DNA from: Sphingobacterium sp. GVS05A
Lineage (GTDB): Bacteria; Bacteroidota; Bacteroidia; Sphingobacteriales; Sphingobacteriaceae
Assembly (NCBI RefSeq): GCF_019969845.1
Contig: NZ_JAHXYR010000004.1
Location: 62,001 to 126,000 of the forward strand
Direction: 5' to 3'
Length of the DNA stretch: 64,000 bases
The position numbers were made by a program, and so were the translations under genes. Positions 36,214-43,510 of this stretch are shown here, one piece after another (position 1 is the stretch's first letter; each line of letters starts with the position of its first letter). Below the pieces are notes generated by a model. That model searched no databases and was not told the DNA's origin. It worked only from the letters and a program-made list of their open reading frames with translations.

Positions 36214-37722
36214 ATGGATTCAATTGTAGAGCTTATTAGTGTATTAGATATCGATGATATTAAAGACTTTAAAGGGTTTTTGAAAAAGAAAAATAAGCGT
36301 AATGATGTCAAGAATATCCGGTTGTTCGAAATTTTAGAAACTGATGATATAAATAGATTAAAAAAACTATATGGATCTTCGAAAAATAAAGATGCTTATC
36401 ATGCATTAAGGAAAAGATTACATGATAGTCTACTATTGTTTATTTCAAATAAAACATTTGAACGGGATAACAGTGAGGCTCATGAAGCCTTGAGATTGCT
36501 TATTGTTGGACGTTTTTTGTTGGAGAATGATCTGATAAAACCTGGATTTAAATGTCTTCAACGGGCCGAACAAAAAGCTTTACTGCTGGAGCAGTTTAGC
36601 TTGCTCAATGAAATCCTGCAACTGAGGTTACAATATGCATATTTGGAATCCAAACCTAATTTAGAACTGCTGATCGATCGTCTGATGACAAACCAACATA
36701 AAATGCAGCAAGAGGTGAAATTCCAAATTGCCTATGCATTTCTAAGGGTTGAATTGCAAGATATCCATTTGAAGGGGAAGATCGTTGATCTAAATCGGTT
36801 GGTGATCGATACAATTGGCAAGTATGATATTTCATTGCGGCAACTGTTGTCTTTTAAGTCGCTATATCAGCTATTGTTTATCGCTAATGAATATGCTACG
36901 ATACATCAGAATTATGCCTTAGTTCGGTCGTTTTTGAAAACAAGCGATGAATTTATAACAAAGCAAAAGGTGAGTTCGGCGCATCACTTGTTTTACTACC
37001 TACATATTCTCTATTACCTTGCTAATTTCAATTTGCGGAATGGATTATTTCGCGAGAGTTTAGCGTATTTGGAGCAGCTGATTGAAGGCTGTTCTCCGGG
37101 GAGCGTTCTGCGGGTTCAGTTTCAACTACGTTATTATTTGCTCAAGGCGCTAAATTACCATTACATGGGAGAAGGGGCAAAGACGCTTGCTATTTTACGT
37201 TTAGGGATCCAACAATCGACATTAAAGTCCAACGAGACTGATATTGCGGATCTGCAATTATGCCTGGTTATGTTTCTGACACAATTTCAAGATAAACATG
37301 CGTTAACAGAATTAAGAAAGTTGATTCGAACGGATGCTTGGTATGAGAAGAAAATGGGCATGTTATGGACGATTCGTAAGAGCTTGTTGGAGATATTGAT
37401 CCATATTCAGTTTGAGGATATTGATCTGGCAATTTCGCGCGTGAAAAGCTTTAGGCGTCGGTACAAAAAATACCTGGAAACCGTTCAGGAAGGTCGGGTT
37501 GTTAATTTTTTAAGACTGGTTGAAAAATACCTACAAAATCCAGAGATCGTAAAGAATACTATTTTTATAGCCGATATAGAGGCCATGGCTGGTCGTGCAG
37601 AAAATCAGGATTTGTTTGTGCTGGGGTTCATTGCTTGGTTGAATTCCTTAGTCACATCGGAAAGCCCTTATCAGGCTTTATTGAGTTTGGTTAAGAAATT
37701 GGAGCTGAAAAAGGATCAATAA
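36214..37722 (+). CDS. Large helical protein of unknown function
   Basis: A 502-residue protein without a signal peptide or membrane segment. It is almost entirely helical and rich in Leu, Lys and Arg ('LHDSLLLFISNKTFERDN', 'YLHILYYLANFNLRNG'). The spacing of aromatic and leucine residues suggests TPR-like helical repeats, but I recognise no family. It ends by overlapping the convergent L,D-transpeptidase gene by 7 nt. Confidence 0.72.
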   Translation: MDSIVELISVLDIDDIKDFKGFLKKKNKRNDVKNIRLFEILETDDINRLKKLYGSSKNKDAYHALRKRLHDSLLLFISNKTFERDNSEAHEALRLLIVGRFLLENDLIKPGFKCLQRAEQKALLLEQFSLLNEILQLRLQYAYLESKPNLELLIDRLMTNQHKMQQEVKFQIAYAFLRVELQDIHLKGKIVDLNRLVIDTIGKYDISLRQLLSFKSLYQLLFIANEYATIHQNYALVRSFLKTSDEFITKQKVSSAHHLFYYLHILYYLANFNLRNGLFRESLAYLEQLIEGCSPGSVLRVQFQLRYYLLKALNYHYMGEGAKTLAILRLGIQQSTLKSNETDIADLQLCLVMFLTQFQDKHALTELRKLIRTDAWYEKKMGMLWTIRKSLLEILIHIQFEDIDLAISRVKSFRRRYKKYLETVQEGRVVNFLRLVEKYLQNPEIVKNTIFIADIEAMAGRAENQDLFVLGFIAWLNSLVTSESPYQALLSLVKKLELKKDQ

Positions 37723-38336
37723 TAGATGTTTAAGACAATTTGTTTTTGTGAGGAGTCAATAATAGGCTGAAGTCTTTCGTAGAATTTTACGCTTACCATT
37801 GGGCAGCCCTGGCTTAAACATATTGGAGCAATCTGTTCATCATAGGGCATGCTATCGTATTTATGTAAAACAATGTTTCTGCCGTAGGCGTTGCTATTGG
37901 AGGCTTCAAGCCCATATAACTTATAAGCTTTTCCGAAACGGCCATTATAAGATGTGCCGATCGAATATATACCCAAAGAGGTCGCATACGAGTTGTCCTG
38001 ATTGCTGAATTTTAATCTGCCGGCTTTTCCGGTTTCCGAACCTGAACCATGGGCTACTAAACCTTGATCCAGGATCCGGTTGTTTTGGAGATCAACAACA
38101 AAAAAGCGATTCCTTCCCGAAAGTTTCTTCATGTCGAGAAGAAAAGCGATGTTCTTATTGTATTTTTTATCCTTTTTAACGAGATCTTTGACCCGATTGA
38201 ATGCGTCAATATACCGTGCTGAGTCTGATGCCGCAATGTTGTTGGTATTGTCTGCAGCAAATGTGTGCTTTCGGGAAACTTTGAAAGCGATCACACCTAT
38301 CCCGATCACGATAATGAGTAGAATGAACTTATTCAT
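37716..38336 (-). CDS. Murein L,D-transpeptidase catalytic-domain protein
   Basis: 206 residues with an N-terminal membrane or signal segment ('FILLIIVIGIGVIAF'). The catalytic-domain signature near the C-terminus is 'HKYDSMP...SQGCPMV', with the active-site Cys in SQGCP. The family is related to YkuD and cuts or rejoins cross-links in peptidoglycan outside the cytoplasm. The 3' end overlaps the convergent gene by 7 nt. Confidence 0.85.
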   Translation of the reverse strand: MNKFILLIIVIGIGVIAFKVSRKHTFAADNTNNIAASDSARYIDAFNRVKDLVKKDKKYNKNIAFLLDMKKLSGRNRFFVVDLQNNRILDQGLVAHGSGSETGKAGRLKFSNQDNSYATSLGIYSIGTSYNGRFGKAYKLYGLEASNSNAYGRNIVLHKYDSMPYDEQIAPICLSQGCPMVSVKFYERLQPIIDSSQKQIVLNIYY

Positions 38337-38399
38337 TTATTAGGTTGACTTTTTTGTTCAACAAAGTGTGCACATTTGTTTTTCAATCGCCTATTGTTG

Positions 38400-39503
38400 T
38401 TATTCTATTGTTTTATTAAATCGCGCAAAGGATTTCCAATATTTATCTTTATAGATAGCATAGTCGATTTCAAGCCTATTTTGATATTGCGTAATTAACT
38501 GATCTATTATTTGGGATGATTTCCTGAATTCTGTACAGGCCAGGTAAACTTCCCGTATGTTGTCCGCAGTTTCTCGTCCAATATTGAGATAACCGATATC
38601 ATGAGGGAGGCCAGCCATTAAGTCGTCTTCGAATTTATCCATTAAATCGTATGTCGTCTGGTCAGGCATACCATTGGTTGAAGTTCCATCGTAATTGATC
38701 CGCAATGTTATGATCCAGGGGTGTGATACCTTCCCGTCCCAGTCTAAAAGTGTTGTATTTATTATGGCCAAAATAGGCAAATCGTTTTGCATCATGCCCT
38801 CAAAAGCGGTGTATGAATCATTTTCGGTTTCATGCCTGACATCCGTATATTTTTCGACAAATTCTTTTTCTCGCCATATCAAATAGTCTTTTAGTTTGAT
38901 CAATGGAATGAGTTCTCCTGCTGCCTGGTCGCTAGATGTGACGTTTAAATTGTCAATGGTGATGATTGAGTTTAGTTCGCCAATATAATTATCTAAGAAT
39001 ATTTCAACCCCATGAGCGATGTTGGCTTTGTCTTCTTCCGTGTAATTGGGGTGAACAATTACAATATCGACATCATCTGGACGGTATTTGTGTTCAATGG
39101 GGTAAAAATACATGTCATTAATGTCAAAGGAAAAACCGTATATCGTTATTTTGAATTTTTCCATGTCTTCTATAGCCGGTTTTAAGGCGGTAAATTTCCA
39201 ATTTGGGAGCGTAGGAGCTGAGCTGATCAAGGCCTCGACGAACGCGATATTTTTTACAACCCCATCGGGAGTAATAACAAGCTCAGCAATATTATCGCTG
39301 TACATTCCAGTTAGAAAATAGAGTTCTTTTCGAAGCGCGTCAATTTTTGGGGAGAGCTTGCTAAAAAAATTCTGATCAATGTGATCCCCATTTTTTACAA
39401 TTTGAAAAAAAGTTTGTTCGTTTTTTGCAAACCAATTCCAAAAATCCTGTATACTATCTTTTTTATTTTCTTTCTTTCCAAAAATTTTGTTAAAAAAACC
39501 CAT
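38400..39503 (-). CDS. DUF695-domain protein
   Basis: 367 residues, cytoplasmic. The C-terminal third ('HPWIITLRINYDG', 'LMDKFEDDLMAGL', then 'GRETADNIREVYLACTEF') matches DUF695 by pattern, with its aromatic end 'KDKYWKSFARF'. The N-terminal part is acidic, of unknown type. No function is known. It is a single-gene unit. Confidence 0.68.
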   Translation of the reverse strand: MGFFNKIFGKKENKKDSIQDFWNWFAKNEQTFFQIVKNGDHIDQNFFSKLSPKIDALRKELYFLTGMYSDNIAELVITPDGVVKNIAFVEALISSAPTLPNWKFTALKPAIEDMEKFKITIYGFSFDINDMYFYPIEHKYRPDDVDIVIVHPNYTEEDKANIAHGVEIFLDNYIGELNSIITIDNLNVTSSDQAAGELIPLIKLKDYLIWREKEFVEKYTDVRHETENDSYTAFEGMMQNDLPILAIINTTLLDWDGKVSHPWIITLRINYDGTSTNGMPDQTTYDLMDKFEDDLMAGLPHDIGYLNIGRETADNIREVYLACTEFRKSSQIIDQLITQYQNRLEIDYAIYKDKYWKSFARFNKTIE

Positions 39504-39866
39504 AGTTACTATTTATTCGATTCGAACCCTATATCGTATGTAAGACCTGTTACACCTTTGTTTTTAAAATTAATGATATAATTATGATCCAACAAGTGAT
39601 TTGCTGTTTAAAAATTATGTGACAAACAATTGGTCTAGCAGTTTGTTAAGGATAGTATTGGAAAATATAAATTAGGATGGAGCAGCTGAAATACCCATGA
39701 CTGATAACAAACAGATTTGCGCGAATAATCAGGATAATCCATTTGATAAAAAAACAAACCGAGTGTATCGCGTTCGGATATTGCAGTGAGAATAGATGCT
39801 TATACGGCCGAGAGCTTGTGAATACTTTAATCAGAAAATAATTGATGAACAAATAATTATTTAAAT
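39504..39866. other. Intergenic region before the BON-domain genes
   Basis: 363 bp between a minus-strand gene and the plus-strand BON pair. It must hold both promoters, but I see no clear consensus. Short ORFs in it have no coding character. Confidence 0.4.
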
Positions 39867-40373
39867 ATGAAATTTAACAAATTAACATTTTGCCTATTGG
39901 CAACATCTGCAGTACTTTCTTTTTCTGCATGTAAATCGGGGTTATCGGATGATAAACTAGAGGAAAAGATAGAAAATGCACTTACGGGACGTAAAACTGT
40001 TGATGTTGAGGTCGAAAAAGGAAAAGTAATCCTTAGCGGCACTGTAGCGTCAGAGGAAGAAAAACAACAAATTGAATCGATCGCAAAAACAGCAGGGGAT
40101 AAGGATATTAAATCTATTCAAAATGATATCGTTGTGAGTGCACCTGTTGCAACAACACCGGCACCTATTACAGTATCAAATAATGATGCTACACTTGGTG
40201 CAGCTGTAAATACGTTCATGAAAGATTTTCCATCCGTTCAGGCGAGTGTTAAAGATGGGATTATTTCGGTAACAGGAACGTTGGAACAGGCAAAGATTGT
40301 TACATTGAAACAAGGTTTGGATAATCTAAATCCAAAAAAAGTGGATTTGAGTGGTATTGTTGTAAAAAAATAA
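39867..40373 (+). CDS. BON-domain lipoprotein
   Basis: 168 residues. A lipoprotein signal peptide ends at 'LSFSAC' (Cys22). Two BON domains follow, at about 25-90 ('VDVEVEKGKVILSGTVASEEE') and about 105-165 ('VQASVKDGIISVTGTLEQ'), separated by a Pro/Thr/Ala linker. BON domains bind phospholipid or other envelope surfaces. The next gene (13 bp on) encodes a related BON-SH3 protein, so the pair is co-transcribed. Confidence 0.85.
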   Translation: MKFNKLTFCLLATSAVLSFSACKSGLSDDKLEEKIENALTGRKTVDVEVEKGKVILSGTVASEEEKQQIESIAKTAGDKDIKSIQNDIVVSAPVATTPAPITVSNNDATLGAAVNTFMKDFPSVQASVKDGIISVTGTLEQAKIVTLKQGLDNLNPKKVDLSGIVVKK

Positions 40374-40386
40374 AATAGCAAAAATT

Positions 40387-40806
40387 ATGTCATTACAAGA
40401 AAAATATAAAGTTCTTTTGGATACTGCGCAATCTTCAGGAGTTAACGATCTGAATTACGCTGAAATGGATGGTGTGCTTCAGATTAGGGGTACTGCACCT
40501 ACCGCAGATGTGAAAAATAAACTGTGGGAAATTTATGGAAATATAGATCCAAACTTCCAGACTGGTGATGTCGTCTTAAATGTTGATGTGGCTACGGAGG
40601 TGCCCGGAAGCCAGGTGAAGGTAATCACAGAGAATAGCAACTTGAATATTAGAAAAGGCCCCGGAACTGACCAGCCTATTGTAGGAAAAGCAGCGAAGGG
40701 TGAAATTATCACATTGATCAGCAAAGCTAATGACCAATGGTGGTTAGTGCGGACCAACGATAATGAAGAAGGGTATTGCTATGCGCAATACCTTGAGTCT
40801 ATCTAA
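40387..40806 (+). CDS. BON and SH3b-domain protein
   Basis: 139 residues without a signal peptide. The N-terminal half resembles a BON domain ('MDGVLQIRGTAPTADVK'). The C-terminal half is a bacterial SH3 domain ('SNLNIRKGPGTDQPIVGKAAKG', 'WWLVRTNDNEEGYCYAQYL'). SH3b domains often bind cell wall, yet no export signal is seen, so its location is unclear. It follows the BON lipoprotein gene. Confidence 0.78.
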   Translation: MSLQEKYKVLLDTAQSSGVNDLNYAEMDGVLQIRGTAPTADVKNKLWEIYGNIDPNFQTGDVVLNVDVATEVPGSQVKVITENSNLNIRKGPGTDQPIVGKAAKGEIITLISKANDQWWLVRTNDNEEGYCYAQYLESI

Positions 40807-40830
40807 TACGCTCAGTCCCTGAATAAAATA

Positions 40831-40868
40831 CAAGGAGATCTATCTTAATGATATTTCTCCTTTTTTTG
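40831..40868 (+). terminator. Probable terminator after the BON-SH3 gene
   Basis: An imperfect hairpin AAGGAGATCTATC/GATATTTCTCCTT (two mismatches) is followed by a T-run (TTTTTTTG). It lies about 25 bp after the stop codon. Confidence 0.6.
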
Positions 40869-40984
40869 TCTCTATGCGATTGTTTTAAGGTTTTAATATT
40901 TCCTGTTTGAATTTAGTTTTATCTGGACTTGCGGTTTTTGGTGTAATAATTGTAACATATATTTTGCAACAAACTTATTACAAT

Positions 40985-41854
40985 ATGTCGAAATTGAAAT
41001 TTTTCTTGTTCCCATGTATCGCTTTGTTGGGACAAATAGCCGTAGCCCAGGAGTATGTCCGATTGGATAAAGACAGGTATCAGTTACATTTATCAGAATC
41101 TCCAAAAGACACTATTAACATCGTTGAACAAGGACAAGTCACTAAATTGAAGCAAGGAAAATATATTGTGCAGCAAAATCAATTTATGGGCCCCTCTAAT
41201 GCCTTTATTGCCGTCAACAAAGATGGTTTAGTGGATGGAAATTTTAAGATTGAAAAGGAAGGAAAGCGTGCTGTAGTTCAAGTCAGGCATGGTGTGATGC
41301 AGCAAATGGACGTGCAGACTGATGCGACATTGGATTTTCAGTATACAATTACGGATACTTCAAGTGTACAGCGTGATTTTCGAAACGGTAAAATCAGTCA
41401 GGAAAAGATAGTGATTTATCAGCCTAATATAGGGAAGAAGAAAGTATTAAAGACTTTTTTTGACAGCTACTATATCGTTGAAAATGAGTTTGACCACAGT
41501 AAATCGGAGTATGGCCTGGATAACAAGTTACTTTATAAAGCGAAGTTGGATTGTGTCGGTCAGGTCGTCGAATCGAAGTCTTTCAATAGGGACGGCCAAC
41601 TACTTAAACATACCTATAAAAAAGATAAAGTCAATTATACCGACTTATATCAGCATAATAATCTTGTCGAGCGTCTGTACAAATCCAATGGTTCGAGCTA
41701 TAGAGAATATTTTAAGAACCAATTATTATTGAAGAAAATTGTTGAGAAAAAACGAAATGGCCGAGTTGAGAGATATGTATATAATGCCGAGGGTAAATTA
41801 CTGGAGAAAAGCAATGGCAGTGGATCGAAAAAAGGAGATGAGAATAACGTGTAG
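40985..41854 (+). CDS. Exported protein of unknown function with YD/MORN-like repeats
   Basis: 289 residues from the ATG at 40985; an upstream TTG-initiated extension is rejected because the signal peptide starts at MSKLKFFLFPC. The signal peptide ends near 'IAVAQ'. The C-terminal part has loose repeats of the form 'NxxGxLLxKxY' ('FNRDGQLLKHTYKK', 'YNAEGKLLEKS'), as in MORN/antitoxin-like proteins. Probably periplasmic or surface-exposed; function unknown. It precedes the tyrS leader region, with no clear terminator between. Confidence 0.65.
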   Translation: MSKLKFFLFPCIALLGQIAVAQEYVRLDKDRYQLHLSESPKDTINIVEQGQVTKLKQGKYIVQQNQFMGPSNAFIAVNKDGLVDGNFKIEKEGKRAVVQVRHGVMQQMDVQTDATLDFQYTITDTSSVQRDFRNGKISQEKIVIYQPNIGKKKVLKTFFDSYYIVENEFDHSKSEYGLDNKLLYKAKLDCVGQVVESKSFNRDGQLLKHTYKKDKVNYTDLYQHNNLVERLYKSNGSSYREYFKNQLLLKKIVEKKRNGRVERYVYNAEGKLLEKSNGSGSKKGDENNV

Positions 41855-41977
41855 TTGAGTTTTTGATAATTAAGGAGGAATAAGGTGTAATTGGGCGCCT
41901 GATAAGAGCTGATTGGAGTCAGATGTCATGTGGTATTGAATAGGAGGGGATGGTATTACTATATTATCGTGGCTTTT

Positions 41978-42007
41978 TTGATTTTTGGAAATATAGCGTT
42001 AACTTTG
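41978..42007 (+). promoter_or_regulatory. Promoter of the tyrS leader
   Basis: TTG (41978-41980), a 19-nt spacer and TAACTTTG (42000-42007) give a full consensus match. The predicted start at about 42011-42014 lies directly before the leader peptide ATG at 42016. Confidence 0.75.
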
Positions 42008-42015
42008 TTGAGGCA

Positions 42016-42102
42016 ATGAAGAAAATGAACAACATATTACGTCTTCCATTTTTCTTTAATTATTATCTCCCGATAGTAGTTCGGGAACCTTATGCCTATT
42101 AA
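42016..42102 (+). CDS. Tyrosine/phenylalanine-rich leader peptide of tyrS
   Basis: A 28-residue frame starts with ATG at 42016 and ends in TAA at 42100-42102. Its product contains FFFNYY at residues 12-17 and PYAY at 25-28, giving four Tyr and three Phe in 28 residues. It lies directly downstream of a consensus promoter and ahead of a terminator before tyrS. The position, Tyr content and alternative hairpins are those of a classical attenuation leader peptide. A second in-frame ATG at 42025 would give 25 residues. There is no other reason for this frame to exist. Confidence 0.78.
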   Translation: MKKMNNILRLPFFFNYYLPIVVREPYAY

Positions 42103-42166
42103 AATTTAGAAAATTTAATTATTTATATAGCTAAGCCCGAACATAACGTTCGGGCTTTTTTGTTTT
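42068..42166 (+). promoter_or_regulatory. Transcription attenuator of tyrS (pause hairpin, antiterminator, terminator)
   Basis: Four segments are visible. Segment 1 (42068-42073, TCCCGA) can pair with segment 2 (TCGGGA at 42081-42086). Segment 2, read as GTTCGGG (42079-42085), can instead pair with CCCGAAC (42136-42142, segment 3). Segment 3 otherwise forms the terminator stem with segment 4 (GTTCGGGCTT, 42148-42157), followed by a T-run up to about 42166. A ribosome stalled at the Tyr-Tyr codons (42061-42066) would cover segment 1 and free segment 2 for the antiterminator. One that reads through would cover segment 2 and let the terminator form. Confidence 0.8.
42133..42166 (+). terminator. 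Attenuator terminator in front of tyrS
   Basis: Perfect 10-bp arms AAGCCCGAAC and GTTCGGGCTT enclose the loop ATAAC and are followed by TTTTTGTTTTTA. It ends only about 10 bp before the tyrS ATG. Confidence 0.92.
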
Positions 42167-42175
42167 TATAGCATT

Positions 42176-43378
42176 ATGTTAACAGATTTAGAAGAAAACA
42201 TTGAAATTATGTTGCCAAAGGATGGGCTGAGGTCCAAATTGCAACAATCCAAAGAAACTCGGCGTCCGCTGATTATTAAACTCGGGTTTGATCCTACGGC
42301 TCCAGATCTTCATTTGGGGCATGCTGTGGTGTTGAAAAAGCTTAAGCAATTTCAGGAATTGGGCCATCAAATCGTCGTTTTGGTTGGGAGTTTTACCGCA
42401 CGGATAGGGGATCCAACAGGCAAAAATAAAGCGCGCAAACCTTTGAATCAGGAAAAAATAGCTGAGAATGCTGCAACCTATATTGCGCAATTAGCTAAAA
42501 TCATTGATATGTCAAAAACAAAAGTTGTCTTTAATGGTGATTGGTTGGATCAATTGGATTTTGCGGAGGTTATTCAGCTTGTTTCAAAAGTGACGGTCGC
42601 ACAGCTTATGCAACGGCATGATTTTCATAAGCGCTTTACAGACAATCAGCCGATCGCCATGCATGAACTTATCTATCCAATATTGCAGGGGTTTGATTCC
42701 GTACATATCAAAAGCGATATTGAAATGGGTGGGACAGACCAATTGTTTAATTGTACAATGGGACGCCAGCTTCAGGAATCTTTTAATCTTGATCCTCAGC
42801 TTGTCTTATGTATGCCGCTGCTCAGAGGATTGGACGGTAAGGAGAAAATGAGCAAATCGCTGCACAATACCATTGGACTGTTGGATGAACCGAATGAAAT
42901 GTTTGGCAAAGCGATGTCTATTCCCGATAGCTTAATCCCAGATTATATTGACCTAACGACAGACTTTACCCCGACGGAAAAGAAGATGCTAAAATCACGG
43001 CTAGAAATAGGCGAAAACCCGATGGAAGTCAAAAAGCTTATTGCGCATAATCTCGTAGCTCAATACCACGACCCGCAGGCAGCTGCAGATGCATTGGATT
43101 TTTTTGCTAAACAGTTCCAGCAAAAAACATTTGAAGATAAAAGTTTTGAAGAGGTATCGTTGCAACATGTTCATGCGCAATTGGGTTCTGTTGCAAAGCT
43201 CGTCGACCTTTGTCACTTTTTAAAGAAAGATCTGAGCAAGTCCGCTATTCGCAGACTCATTGCTGAGGGGGCAGTACAGATTGATTCGAACAAATGGCTG
43301 GATGCTGATCTGCCCGTTGATCTGGAAACTGGTTTTAGAATTAAATTAGGAAAAAGAAGTTTTTTTAGATTTGTTTAG
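42176..43378 (+). CDS. tyrS: Tyrosine-tRNA ligase (TyrZ-like type)
   Basis: A class I synthetase of 400 residues. The HIGH motif is HLGH at 46-49 within 'GFDPTAPDLHLGH', KMSKS lies at 224-228, and a C-terminal S4 RNA-binding domain ('AIRRLIAEGAVQIDSNKW') follows. The early sequence resembles the TyrZ branch more than E. coli TyrS. It charges tRNA-Tyr. It is controlled by the upstream leader and sits before the phenylalanine hydroxylase gene, beside tyrosine-degradation genes. Whether another tyrS exists in the genome cannot be seen here. Confidence 0.95.
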   Translation: MLTDLEENIEIMLPKDGLRSKLQQSKETRRPLIIKLGFDPTAPDLHLGHAVVLKKLKQFQELGHQIVVLVGSFTARIGDPTGKNKARKPLNQEKIAENAATYIAQLAKIIDMSKTKVVFNGDWLDQLDFAEVIQLVSKVTVAQLMQRHDFHKRFTDNQPIAMHELIYPILQGFDSVHIKSDIEMGGTDQLFNCTMGRQLQESFNLDPQLVLCMPLLRGLDGKEKMSKSLHNTIGLLDEPNEMFGKAMSIPDSLIPDYIDLTTDFTPTEKKMLKSRLEIGENPMEVKKLIAHNLVAQYHDPQAAADALDFFAKQFQQKTFEDKSFEEVSLQHVHAQLGSVAKLVDLCHFLKKDLSKSAIRRLIAEGAVQIDSNKWLDADLPVDLETGFRIKLGKRSFFRFV

Positions 43379-43510
43379 GAAGGTTTTGTGAGTCATACCT
43401 TTGATATATTTTGTAAAAAAGTGGGAGAATGTAAGGTTGGCCTTTTGGAAACCATAAATATTTTCTACCTTCATACAAAGTCTCACACTTTATTTTGATA
43501 CCGATTATAA
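43379..43510. other. tyrS-phhA spacer with a large imperfect hairpin
   Basis: AAAGTGGGAGA (about 43419) can pair with TCTCACACTTT (about 43483-43493) with one mismatch, and inner segments near TAAGGT and ACCTTC can also pair. It may act as the tyrS terminator or as a leader structure for phhA. There is no leader ORF. Confidence 0.35.

Noticed and set aside
42016..42175. T-box-type reading of the tyrS leader
   Set aside because: No T-box sequence or specifier-loop architecture could be seen, and the Tyr-rich leader frame explains the region better.
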